Shown: piece after piece, positions 1-8,061 of the stretch
Layout of the letters: each line of letters starts with the position of its first letter
Numbering within the stretch: position 1 is the stretch's first letter
Assembly: GCF_001895025.1 (NCBI RefSeq)
Contig: NZ_BCXI01000036.1
Coordinates: 1-64,000 of the forward strand
Direction of reading: 5' to 3'
Source: Rhodococcus zopfii NBRC 100606 = JCM 9919
GTDB taxonomy: Bacteria; Actinomycetota; Actinomycetes; Mycobacteriales; Mycobacteriaceae
Length of the DNA stretch: 64,000 bases
Position numbers and translations under genes: made by a program
Notes under the pieces: model-generated
Told to the model about the DNA's origin: nothing
Databases searched by the model: none
What the model saw: only the letters and a program-made list of their open reading frames with translations

Positions 1-26
1 GTAGTTACCTGAAGGTGCGTAACTAC
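1..26. promoter_or_regulatory. Inverted repeat upstream of the HxlR-type gene, candidate operator
   Basis: GTAGTTAC (1-8) and GTAACTAC (19-26) form a perfect 8-bp inverted repeat with a 10-bp spacer, 20 bp before the first ATG of the HxlR-type gene. HxlR/MarR-fold dimers commonly bind such dyads next to their own gene, so autoregulation is a reasonable inference. The repeat may continue beyond the left edge of the window. Confidence 0.5.
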
Positions 27-46
27 CGCAAGGACGGAGTGCCCGG

Positions 47-481
47 ATGGCCACCATGACTGCTGCACAGATGCGCGAGCGTGCCAAGCGCGAGTACAAC
101 GCGTTCGTCGCCGCGTGCCCGAGCCAGCAACTGCTGAGCCGCATCTCCGACAAGTGAGCGACGCTGGTGCTGGCGGCGCTCGGCGGTGGGCCGGACTGCA
201 CGGGCGAGCCGGCCGCGATGCGCTACTCGGAGCTCTCCCGCGTGCTCGCCGGGGTGAGCCCGAAGATGCTGACGCAGACCTTGCGCAACCTCGAGCGTGA
301 CGGGCTGATCTCACGCACGGTCACCGCCACCGTGCCGGTGACCGTCTCGTACGAACTGACGGCTCTCTGCCTGTCGCTTTACGAGACCGTGCGACAGCTG
401 AAACTCTGGGCGGAAGACCATATGGGAGAGGTGCTCGCGCACCGAGCCGCCAGCGAGGAGGCGACCAGCGGGCCTCTGTGA
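47..481 (+). pseudogene. HxlR-family transcriptional regulator interrupted by an in-frame TGA
   Basis: Reading from ATG 47 gives 36 codons ending SRISDK, then TGA (155-157), then the same frame continues as ATLVLAAL and on to the stop at 481. HxlR proteins have DKW(A/T)xLVL at this point, so the stop replaces the conserved Trp (TGG to TGA). After it come the wing-helix motifs (RYSELSRVLAGVSPKMLTQT, LRNLERDGLISR) and the usual C-terminus, about 144 codons in all, the normal family length. The only downstream restart is GTG 167, which would delete the N-terminal helix. The gene is therefore probably inactive unless the stop is read through or is a sequencing error. The upstream palindrome suggests it was once autoregulated. 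Confidence 0.75.
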
Positions 482-517
482 GCTGGCGCGACACAAGGAG
501 AACTGGCGTTCTCGGAC

Positions 518-760
518 GTGCGTACAGTGTTGTGCGTGAACGACGAGATCCGCACCCGCGTCGTCGCGGCCGCCGATGCACTCTTCTACACCCGCGGCTC
601 GGTCGGGTCGGCATTGACGCTGTGCGCGAATGCCGCCGGGGTGTCGCAGCGCGTCCTCTACAGGGGGATCCCCGTTGAAGGACGAAAGAGTCACCGCGGT
701 CCTCGCCTGCCGCCACGAGATGTGGACGAAAGGGCGTCCACGGGCGGACGCCGTCCTCCG
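518..760 (+). pseudogene. Decayed TetR-family regulator with several frameshifts
   Basis: Pieces of a TetR N-terminal domain lie in different frames. NDEIRTRVVAAADALFYTRG is in the frame of ATG 518. VGIDAVREC (about 606-635) is in another frame. NAAGVSQRVLYR returns to the first. LKDERVTAVLACRHEMWTK (about 675-732) is in the third. Joined, they resemble the canonical start of a TetR protein, helix-turn-helix plus the start of helix 4. No ligand-binding domain can be followed after about 740. At least three frameshifts and loss of the C-terminal half indicate a dead gene. The rest of this gap, about 760-906, shows no convincing gene. Confidence 0.55.
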
Positions 761-906
761 CTATAGCAGTTTCGCCACGTACACGACAGTCTGTTCACTC
801 CCAATTGCGTCGACGACGACAAGGCGGTCCGGATCGCTTACGCATGGAATGCGTCTGGCGACAGCCCGTGAAGCGACTGGATGTACCGTTCGCTCGGTCA
901 GGGGGG

Positions 907-1662
907 CTATCTCGTCCGGTCTCGGGCAGGATCGTAGAGGTGTGAGCACGCGACGTCCGGCTGTGCGCGGATTCCGAGCGCCCGCCCGACGAGAATGACC
1001 GCGGTGTGTTTCAGTTCCGCCGCCTCGACCTTGTCCGCGATGTCGGCGAGGGTACCGCGCAGCACCACCTGGTTCGGCCGGGACGCGAACGCCACGACCG
1101 CGGCCGGGCAGTCCGCTCCGTATTCCACGCTCAACTCCTCGGCCAGCGGGCGGATTCGCGTGATCGCCAGGTGCAGAACGAGACTCGCGCGCAGACCCGC
1201 GACCTTCGCGAGCGCCTCGGTCGCGGGCATCGCGGTGGACCGCGCCTGGGTGCGGGTGAGCACGACGGTCTGCGCGAGTTCGGGCACCGTCAGTTCGGCA
1301 CCGAGGGTCGCGGCGGCCGCGGCATACGCGGGCACACCCGGCGTGACGTCCCACGACACCCCCGCGGCGTCGAGCCGACGGGTCTGTTCGGTCAGGGCCG
1401 AATACAGCGACGGGTCCCCGGAACACAGCCGTACGGCGTCGAGACCGCGCCGATGCGCATCGACGAGATGTGCGGTGATCTCGTCCAGGTTGAGGTGCTG
1501 GGTGTCGATCAGTTCGGTGCCGGCCGCGCAGTGCGACAGCACCTCCTCGTCGAGGTAGGTGCCGGCGTACAGCACGACCTGAGCTTGGCGCAGCAGCGTC
1601 ACCGCCCGCAACGTCAGCAGGTCCGCCGCACCCGGACCGGATCCCACGAAATGTACTGTCAT
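907..1662 (-). CDS. cobM: Precorrin-4 C11-methyltransferase (CobM)
   Basis: CobM transfers a methyl group from S-adenosylmethionine to C-11 of precorrin-4 in aerobic cobalamin synthesis. The 251-residue protein starts MTVHFVGSGPGAADLLTLR and carries the tetrapyrrole methylase signatures VLYAGTYLDEEVL, RLCSGDPSLYSAL and VTPGVPAYAAAAATLGAEL. Length and motifs fit CobM/CbiF rather than CobI or CobJ. Its ATG overlaps the stop of cobL by 4 bp (1659-1662), so the two are probably translationally coupled. It is the last gene of the leftward pair and is followed by the broken regulators at the window edge. Confidence 0.95.
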   Translation of the reverse strand: MTVHFVGSGPGAADLLTLRAVTLLRQAQVVLYAGTYLDEEVLSHCAAGTELIDTQHLNLDEITAHLVDAHRRGLDAVRLCSGDPSLYSALTEQTRRLDAAGVSWDVTPGVPAYAAAAATLGAELTVPELAQTVVLTRTQARSTAMPATEALAKVAGLRASLVLHLAITRIRPLAEELSVEYGADCPAAVVAFASRPNQVVLRGTLADIADKVEAAELKHTAVILVGRALGIRAQPDVACSHLYDPARDRTR

Positions 1663-2870
1663 TTTTCACCTTTCACGACACTCCACTGCACCACCGGTCG
1701 CAGCGCCTGCCATCCGGTGAACGTCCCGATCGCGGCGGCATGTTCGATCGCCAACCGCGTGAGCTCTCCACCATGGCGCTTCCACCACTCGACGAGCATC
1801 GCCTCGGTCTCCAACGTCACCGCGTGCGCGACGAGGCGACCACCGGGACGCAGCGCATCCCAACAGGTCTCGAGCACCCCGGGCCGGCTGCCCCCGCCGC
1901 CGACGAAGATCGCGTCGGGCGTGTCGAGTCCGGCCAGCGCGTCCGGGGCGGCACCGCGCACGACCCGCACCGCGGTCGGGACGCCGAGCCGGGCGGCGTT
2001 GCGTTCGATCGCGTCGGCACGGGCGGAGTGCTGCTCGAGCGCCAGGGTGCGGCAGCGCGGGTCGGTGCGCGCCCATTCGATCCCGACCGAGCCGGCGCCC
2101 GCCCCGACGTCCCACAACAGCTGACCCGGCTTCGGGGACAGCGCACACACCGCCGCCACGCGGATCGGGCGCTTACTGAGCTGCCCGTCGTGGTCGAAGC
2201 AGTCGTCGGGCAGGCCCGGAGCGGTCGAAAGCCCTTCGGCTCCAGCACATTCGATACACAGCAGGTTCAGGTCCGCGGCGGACGCATCGACGAGATCGGC
2301 GGCCCGGTCGTCGCGGCGCGTTTCGTCCGCCGGGTGTCCGAGGTTCTCGAACACGGTCACGCGGGCGTCCGCGAAGCCGGCGTCGACGAGGAGCCGCGCG
2401 ACCTCCGCCGGGCCGGCGGCGTCGGACGTCAGCACGACGAGCCGACGGTCACGGGTCAGATAGCGCCGCAACGCGCCGACGTGGCGACCCACCAGGGTGA
2501 CGGTTTCGCAATCGTCGGCTGCCCAGCCCATCCGGGCGCGGGCGAGTGCAACGGAGGACACCGACGGGATCACCCGCACCGCGTCCGGCCCGAGCCGGCG
2601 GACGAGGGTCGAGCCGATGCCCGACACCATCGGATCGCCCGACGCGACCACGACGACGCTGCGCCCCGCGTGCAGCGCCAGCAGCTCGTCGAGACCGGCG
2701 AGCAGCGGCGACGGCCACGGCTCGCGTACGGCGGGCGTGTCGGGCAGCAGCGCCAGGTGCCGGCGGCCCCCGAGAAGCACGTCGGCCTGCAGCACCTGCG
2801 CCTGCCCGGCGGGAGAGATGCTGTCCCAGCCGTCCGCACCCATGCCGACGACGGTGATCGAGGAACCCAT
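1659..2870 (-). CDS. cobL: Precorrin-6Y C5,15-methyltransferase (decarboxylating) CobL
   Basis: CobL methylates C-5 and C-15 of precorrin-6Y and decarboxylates the C-12 acetate. The 403-residue protein is the usual CbiE-CbiT fusion. Residues 1 to about 200 form the tetrapyrrole methylase domain (ITVVGMGADGWDS at the start, ASGDP at 76-80, IPSVSSVALARARMGW). From about 235 onward is a class I SAM methyltransferase, with LLWDVGAGAGSVGIEWA around 251-267. I chose ATG 2870 because homologues begin at the methylase strand; the longer reading to 2924 runs towards the riboswitch region. It diverges from the chelatase operon and overlaps cobM by 4 bp. Confidence 0.93.
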   Translation of the reverse strand: MGSSITVVGMGADGWDSISPAGQAQVLQADVLLGGRRHLALLPDTPAVREPWPSPLLAGLDELLALHAGRSVVVVASGDPMVSGIGSTLVRRLGPDAVRVIPSVSSVALARARMGWAADDCETVTLVGRHVGALRRYLTRDRRLVVLTSDAAGPAEVARLLVDAGFADARVTVFENLGHPADETRRDDRAADLVDASAADLNLLCIECAGAEGLSTAPGLPDDCFDHDGQLSKRPIRVAAVCALSPKPGQLLWDVGAGAGSVGIEWARTDPRCRTLALEQHSARADAIERNAARLGVPTAVRVVRGAAPDALAGLDTPDAIFVGGGGSRPGVLETCWDALRPGGRLVAHAVTLETEAMLVEWWKRHGGELTRLAIEHAAAIGTFTGWQALRPVVQWSVVKGEK

Positions 2871-2914
2871 GGCGGTGAACCCTAACCGAGACCCTCCGGC
2901 TACACTCGGGCGCG

Positions 2915-3092
2915 GCAGTGACAATCGAGGTGCCCCTCACGGGGATAATCGGGAAGCCGGTGTGAATCCGGCACAGGCCCGCTGCGGTGACCCGGGAGTC
3001 GTCGATCATGCGCGCACGCGCAGCCACTGGACCGACGGTCCGGGAAGGCGATCGCACGACGTTCGACCGGGGAGTCCGAATACCGGCCTCGG
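2915..3092 (+). promoter_or_regulatory. Cobalamin (AdoCbl) riboswitch upstream of the chelatase operon
   Basis: The leader contains the conserved cobalamin riboswitch blocks in order: GGGAAGCCGGTGTGAATCCG at 2951-2970, then GCACAGGCCCGCTGCGGTGA at 2971-2990, and the distal GGGGAGTCCGAATACCGGCC around 3069-3088. It lies between the divergent cobL and chelatase genes and reads rightward. Bound adenosylcobalamin would be expected to lower expression of the chelatase-cobO-cobB/cobC-cobD run. The outer boundaries are estimates from the conserved blocks. Confidence 0.9.
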
Positions 3093-3138
3093 TTCGGCTG
3101 CCGACAGAACATCCCAGCGGGAGCCTGTGGAGGATCTT

Positions 3139-5067
3139 GTGCACGTGTATCCGTTCAGCGCGGTCGTCGGCTCCGACGACCTCGCGCTGGCCCTGACGCT
3201 GTGTGCCGTTTCGCCCGCCATCGGCGGTGTGTTGGTGCGCGGCGAGAAGGGCACCGCCAAATCGACGATGGTGCGGGCGCAGGCAGCCCTGTTGCCGCAG
3301 GTCACCGTGGTTGCGGACTGCCGCTTCGGGTGCGATCCGGAAGCCCCGGATCCGGCGTGCCCCGACGGGCCGCACCCCGTCGGCTCGCCGGTACGCATCC
3401 GCCCGGCGCGGCTCGTGGAACTTCCGGTCGGAGCCACCGAGGACCGTGTCACCGGGTCGCTGCACCTGGGCAAGGCCCTGGCCGAGGGGGCCGCCGAGTA
3501 CGAGCCCGGTCTGCTCGCGCTCGCGCACCGCGGGGTGCTGTACGTCGACGAGGTGAATCTGCTGCACGATCACCTCGTCGATCTGCTGCTCGACGCCGCC
3601 GCGATGGGCCGCTCGACCGTCGAGCGCGACGGCGTCTCGGTCACCCATGCGGCACGGTTCGTGCTGGTCGGCACCATGAACCCCGAGGAAGGTGAGCTGC
3701 GGCCGCAACTGCTGGACCGGTTCGGTCTCACCGTCGAGGTCGCGGCGCCCCGCGACCCGCACCAACGCGCGGAGATCGTCCGGCGCCGGCTGGCGTTCGA
3801 CGCGGATCCCGCGGGCTTCGTCGCACGGTGGTCCGACGCGGAGGCCGAGCTGTCCCGCCGGATCGCCGATGCCCGCACCCGTCTGCCGCATGTCCGGTTG
3901 CCGGATGCCGCGCTCGTCGCGATCGCCGAGGTGTGCGCGGCGTTCGACGTCGACGGGATGCGCGCCGACCTGGTCACCGCGAAGACCGCGGTCGCGCACG
4001 CCGCGTGGTGCGGGCGCGACGAGGTCACCCGCGAGGACATCGCGGTCGCGGCGAAACTCGCGCTGCCGCATCGACGTCGCCGCAATCCGTTCGACTCCCC
4101 CGGCATGGACGAGGATCTCCTCGACGACCTCCTGCGCGACGACGGGGACGAACCCGAGGACCCCGACGACGATCCGGACGGCGGCCCGGACGGCGGCCCG
4201 GAGCCCGGCGACGAGGCGCCCGGTGCGGAGTCGGCGGCTTCGCCCGCGCCGGCGACCGTGACCGCCCCCGGCGAGCCCTATCGTGCCCGGCTGCTGGCCG
4301 CGGACCGCACCGGCCGCGGCGCGGCGGGCCGCAGATCGCGGGCGCGCACCACGATCGGTCGCACGGTCGGCGAGCACAGCGGCGATGCCGGTCCGATCCA
4401 CCTGCCCGCGACCATCCGCGCCACCGCCGCCTCCCGCCCGTGCGCGGTTTCGGTAGCGGGCGCTACCGAAACCGCGCACGGGTGGGAGCTGCGGCGCAAG
4501 GTGATCGAAGGCAAGGAGGCCAACCTGGTGTTACTGTGCGTCGACGCGTCCGGATCGATGGCCGCGAAGGCACGGATGACGCAGGTGAAGACCGCGATCC
4601 TGTCGTTGCTGCTCGACGCCTACCGCCGACGCGACACCGTCGGCCTCGTGACCTTCCGCGGCGACCGCGCTCAGCTGCTGCTGCCGCCGACCAACTCCGT
4701 CGACGTCGCCGCGGCCCGGTTGCGGGAACTGCCCGCCGGGGGCCGCACGCCGCTGGCCGAGGGACTGACCGAGGCCGCCGAGACGATCCGTCGACACCGC
4801 CTGCGCGACCCCGATCGGCGGGCACTGCTCGTCGTCGTCACCGATGGTCGCGCCACCGCCGGCGCCGATGCCGTGAACCGCTCGCTCGACGCCGCGGACC
4901 ACGTTGCCGCCCAGGGCATCCCGTCGGTCGTGCTGGACTCGGAGACCGGCCGGTTCCGGATGGGACTCGCACGACAACTCGCCGAACGCCTCGGCGCCGA
5001 GTACGTCCCGGTCGGGGACGTGCAGGCCGACGCCATCACCACAGCCGTACGAGGAAGGGCCGCCTGA
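3139..5067 (+). CDS. Magnesium-chelatase-type ChlI/ChlD fusion, putative cobalt chelatase subunit
   Basis: This 642-residue protein has an N-terminal AAA+ ATPase: Walker A GEKGTAKS (35-42) and Walker B LYVDEVN (134-140). An acidic Asp/Glu/Gly/Pro-rich linker follows (about 340-410). The C-terminal von Willebrand A domain has the MIDAS motif DASGSM from residue 469. It matches the Rv2850c type, which in actinobacteria is thought to act with CobN as the ATPase/adaptor of the aerobic cobalt chelatase; that role is inferred from cobalamin context. GTG 3139 is preceded by GGAGGA at 3129-3134; GTG 3145 is an alternative. An earlier start would run into the riboswitch. A 22-bp perfect palindrome lies in frame at 4437-4482. 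The gene overlaps cobO (TGATG). Confidence 0.88.
   Translation: MHVYPFSAVVGSDDLALALTLCAVSPAIGGVLVRGEKGTAKSTMVRAQAALLPQVTVVADCRFGCDPEAPDPACPDGPHPVGSPVRIRPARLVELPVGATEDRVTGSLHLGKALAEGAAEYEPGLLALAHRGVLYVDEVNLLHDHLVDLLLDAAAMGRSTVERDGVSVTHAARFVLVGTMNPEEGELRPQLLDRFGLTVEVAAPRDPHQRAEIVRRRLAFDADPAGFVARWSDAEAELSRRIADARTRLPHVRLPDAALVAIAEVCAAFDVDGMRADLVTAKTAVAHAAWCGRDEVTREDIAVAAKLALPHRRRRNPFDSPGMDEDLLDDLLRDDGDEPEDPDDDPDGGPDGGPEPGDEAPGAESAASPAPATVTAPGEPYRARLLAADRTGRGAAGRRSRARTTIGRTVGEHSGDAGPIHLPATIRATAASRPCAVSVAGATETAHGWELRRKVIEGKEANLVLLCVDASGSMAAKARMTQVKTAILSLLLDAYRRRDTVGLVTFRGDRAQLLLPPTNSVDVAAARLRELPAGGRTPLAEGLTEAAETIRRHRLRDPDRRALLVVVTDGRATAGADAVNRSLDAADHVAAQGIPSVVLDSETGRFRMGLARQLAERLGAEYVPVGDVQADAITTAVRGRAA
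4437..4482. repeat. Long perfect palindrome inside the chelatase gene
   Basis: Arms 4437-4458 and 4461-4482 are a perfect 22-bp inverted repeat around a 2-bp centre. The core TGCGCGGTTTCGGTAGCG closely resembles the arms of the palindromes at 17825-17866 and 31988-32033. Here it is translated in frame as about 15 residues (roughly 434-448) in the linker between the ATPase and VWA domains. In mRNA it would be a very stable hairpin. It reads as a member of the same dispersed palindrome family, placed without disturbing the frame. Confidence 0.8.
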
Positions 5068-5681
5068 TGCCCCAGGGACAACCGACCGTGGTACCGGACG
5101 ACGGGCTCACCACGCGGCAGCGCCGGAACCGGCCGCTGCTCATGGTCAACACCGGTGACGGCAAGGGAAAGTCGACGGCGGCATTCGGTCTCGCGCTGCG
5201 AGGCTGGAATCAGGGCTGGTCGGTCGCGGTGTTCCAGTTCGTGAAGTCCGCGAAGTGGCGACTCGGCGAGCAGACCGCATTCGAGACGCTCGGCGCGCTG
5301 CACGACGAGCGCGGCACCGGCGGCGCCATCGAATGGCACAAGATGGGTTCGGGTTGGTCGTGGTCGCGCAAGGAGGGCACCGAGGAGGACCACGCCGCCG
5401 ACGCCCTCGCCGGATGGCGCGAGATCCAGCGCCGGCTCGCGGCCGAACAGCACGGGCTGTATGTGCTCGACGAGTTCACCTACCCGATCAACTGGGGCTG
5501 GGTGGACGTCGACGAGGTCGTCGACACGCTCGTGAACCGCACCGGTCGTCAGCACGTGATGATCACCGGTCGCCGTGCCCATCCCAAGCTCGTCGATGCT
5601 GCCGACCTGGTCACCGAGATGACGAAGATCAAGCACCCGATGGACGCCGGACAGAAGGGCCAGAGGGGCATCGAGTGGTAG
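5067..5681 (+). CDS. cobO: Cob(I)yrinic acid a,c-diamide adenosyltransferase (CobO)
   Basis: CobO adds the 5'-deoxyadenosyl ligand from ATP to reduced corrinoid. The 204-residue protein shows the CobO/BtuR P-loop TGDGKGKSTAAFG near residues 29-41. It also has AVFQFVKSAKWRLGEQ, IEWHKMGSGWSW, LYVLDEFTYPINWGWV and HVMITGRRAHPKLVDAADLV, and ends MDAGQKGQRGIEW, all typical of the family. ATG 5067 overlaps the stop of the chelatase gene. The next gene begins 7 bp after its stop, so it belongs to the riboswitch-controlled operon. Confidence 0.96.
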   Translation: MPQGQPTVVPDDGLTTRQRRNRPLLMVNTGDGKGKSTAAFGLALRGWNQGWSVAVFQFVKSAKWRLGEQTAFETLGALHDERGTGGAIEWHKMGSGWSWSRKEGTEEDHAADALAGWREIQRRLAAEQHGLYVLDEFTYPINWGWVDVDEVVDTLVNRTGRQHVMITGRRAHPKLVDAADLVTEMTKIKHPMDAGQKGQRGIEW

Positions 5682-5688
5682 GGACAGC

Positions 5689-8061
5689 ATGGTAGCCATT
5701 CCGCGGTTGGTGATCGCCGCGCCCGCATCCGGGCACGGAAAGACCACCGTCGCCTCGGGTCTCATGGCAGCACTCGGCGCGAAGGGACACGTCGTGTCCG
5801 GCCACAAGGTCGGCCCCGACTACATCGATCCCGGCTATCACGCGCTCGCCACCGGCAGGCCGGGCCGCAACCTCGACCCGCACCTCGCCGGCACGGAACT
5901 GATCGCACCGCTGTTCGCCCACGGTGCGGCGGGCGCCGATCTGGCGGTCGTCGAAGGCGTCATGGGCCTGCACGACGGCATGCTGGGCACCGACGGGTTC
6001 GCCTCCACCGCCCACGTCGCCGCCCTCCTGCAGGCTCCGGTCGTGCTCGTCGTCGACGTCTCGCACGCGTCGCGGTCGATCGCCGCGGTCGTGCACGGCA
6101 TGGCGTCGTACGACCGCGGAGTCCGCATCGCCGGGGTGATCCTCAACAAAGCGGGCTCGAGGCGGCATTCCGACGAGGTGACCGCCGCCCTCGAACCGAC
6201 CGGTATCCCGGTGCTCGGGGTGCTGCACCGCGACGACGGGATCAGCGCGCCGTCACGGCATCTGGGCCTGGTGCCGGTCCAGGAACGCGCCGAGGCCGCC
6301 GGTCAACTCGACCGGCTCGCCGCCCGTATCGCCGCGCACGTCGATCTCGCCGAGATCGTGCGGATCGCCCGCAGCGCCCCGGACCTGCCGACGGTTCCGT
6401 GGTCGCCCGGCGGCGGCTCCGGAGGCGACGGCCCAGTCGTCGCGGTCGCCGGCGGGCGCGCATTCACGTTCCGCTACAGCGAAACCGAGGAGATGCTGCG
6501 GGCCGCGGGATGCCGGACCGTCGTCTTCGACCCCCTGCGCGACGAGCGACTGCCCGACGACACCGCGGGGATCTATCTCGGTGGCGGTTTCCCCGAGGTG
6601 CATGCCGCGGACCTGTCCGCGAATACCCCTCTGCGCGAACATCTTCGGATCGCAATCACGGGCGGCGTCCCGACGGTCGCCGAGTGCGCGGGGCTGCTGT
6701 ACCTGTGCCGCGACGTCGACGGCGCCGACATGGTCGGCGTACTCGATGCACCCGGCCGGATGACGCCGCGCCTGACCCTCGGCTACCGCACCGCGATCGC
6801 CCCCGCCGACAACCTTCTCGCCGTCGCCGGCACCCGCGTAACCGGCCACGAATTCCACCGCACCGCAGTCGATCCCGGCGGCGAACCGGGGTGGCTGCTC
6901 GGCGGGCGACCGGACGGGTACGCGACCGCGACGCTGCACGCGTCGTACCTGCACACGCACTGGGCCGGGCACCCGTCGATGGTGCAGCGGTTCGTCGCCG
7001 CCGTGCGCGGCGCGTCGCCGGTACCTGCACCGCCACGCCGACGCCGTGCCCCCACCCCCGATCTGCGTCACCACGGCGACCGGGAAGCCACCCCGGGCCT
7101 GGTGGACCTGGCGGTGAACGTATCGCGGCGACCGCGTCCCGCCTGGCTCGACGCGGCCTTGCGCGCCTCCCTCGACGACGTCGCACGCTACCCGGACCCG
7201 GCCGCGGCACGGGCAGCGCTGGCCGCCCGGCACGGTCGCGACGCCGCCGAGGTGCTGCCCACCGCCGGGGGCGCCGAGGCATTCACCCTGATCGCGCGGG
7301 CGCGGCCCTGGCGTAGGCCGGTGGTGGTGCACCCCCAGTTCACCGAGCCCGAGGCCGCGCTGATCGCCGCCGGGCACACCGTGCACCGGGTTCTGCTGCG
7401 GCCGGAGGACGGTTTCGTGCTCGACCCTGCCCTCGTTCCCGAGGATGCGGATCTGGTGATGGTCGGCAATCCCACCAATCCCACGTCGGTGCTGCATCCG
7501 GCCGGGGCGTTGCGGTCGCTGACGCGGCCGGGACGGGTGGTCGTCGTCGACGAGGCGTTCATGGATGCGGTGCCGGACGAACCGGAAACACTGTCCGGCC
7601 GGTCCGTTCCGGGGCTCGTCGTGGTGCGGTCGCTGACCAAGACGTGGGCGATCCCCGGGATCCGCGCCGGCTACGTCGTGGGTGATGCGGCGGTGCTCGC
7701 CGATCTCGCGGTGCACCAGCCGCCGTGGTCGGTGTCGACGCCCGCCGCGGCGGCGATGATCGCGTGCGCGTCACCGCAGGCATCCGCCGAAGCCACTGCG
7801 CTTGCCCTCGAAATCGCCGCGGACCGAGAGGTTCTCACCACCGAGCTGGCCGCACTGGGAATTCCCGTCGCCGGCACCCCGACCGGCCCGTTCGTGCTGG
7901 TACGGGTCGCCGGGGGAACTCGGGAGAAGCTGCGCGGCACCGGATTCGCGGTGCGCCGCGGCGACACCTTTCCCGGTCTGGGCGACGACTGGGTGCGCAT
8001 CGCCGTGCGCGACCCGCAGACGACCGCGGCGCTGCTCGACGCGTGGCGGTCGATCCGGTGA
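5689..8061 (+). CDS. cobB: Cobyrinate a,c-diamide synthase (CobB) fused to a CobC-like aminotransferase/decarboxylase
   Basis: The 790-residue protein has two enzyme halves. Residues 1 to about 445 are CobB: an ATP-grasping N-terminus with ASGHGKTT at 13-20, and a glutaminase half with VAECAGLLYL supplying the Cys nucleophile, HEFHRTAV, and a final His in HASYLHTHW. CobB amidates the a and c side chains. A Pro/Arg-rich linker (about 445-460) leads to a fold-type I PLP domain resembling CobC/CobD-type threonine-phosphate decarboxylases. It has DLAVNVSRRPRP, VGNPTNPTS, VVVDEAFMD and the probable PLP lysine in SLTKTWAIPGIRAGY. That half would supply aminopropanol phosphate. The fusion joins two non-consecutive steps. 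Its stop overlaps the cobD start. Confidence 0.92.
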   Translation: MVAIPRLVIAAPASGHGKTTVASGLMAALGAKGHVVSGHKVGPDYIDPGYHALATGRPGRNLDPHLAGTELIAPLFAHGAAGADLAVVEGVMGLHDGMLGTDGFASTAHVAALLQAPVVLVVDVSHASRSIAAVVHGMASYDRGVRIAGVILNKAGSRRHSDEVTAALEPTGIPVLGVLHRDDGISAPSRHLGLVPVQERAEAAGQLDRLAARIAAHVDLAEIVRIARSAPDLPTVPWSPGGGSGGDGPVVAVAGGRAFTFRYSETEEMLRAAGCRTVVFDPLRDERLPDDTAGIYLGGGFPEVHAADLSANTPLREHLRIAITGGVPTVAECAGLLYLCRDVDGADMVGVLDAPGRMTPRLTLGYRTAIAPADNLLAVAGTRVTGHEFHRTAVDPGGEPGWLLGGRPDGYATATLHASYLHTHWAGHPSMVQRFVAAVRGASPVPAPPRRRRAPTPDLRHHGDREATPGLVDLAVNVSRRPRPAWLDAALRASLDDVARYPDPAAARAALAARHGRDAAEVLPTAGGAEAFTLIARARPWRRPVVVHPQFTEPEAALIAAGHTVHRVLLRPEDGFVLDPALVPEDADLVMVGNPTNPTSVLHPAGALRSLTRPGRVVVVDEAFMDAVPDEPETLSGRSVPGLVVVRSLTKTWAIPGIRAGYVVGDAAVLADLAVHQPPWSVSTPAAAAMIACASPQASAEATALALEIAADREVLTTELAALGIPVAGTPTGPFVLVRVAGGTREKLRGTGFAVRRGDTFPGLGDDWVRIAVRDPQTTAALLDAWRSIR

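Noticed and set aside
2871-2924. Longer N-terminus for CobL
   Set aside because: The extra 18 residues have no counterpart in the family and run back towards the riboswitch region; ATG 2870 starts at the first conserved strand.
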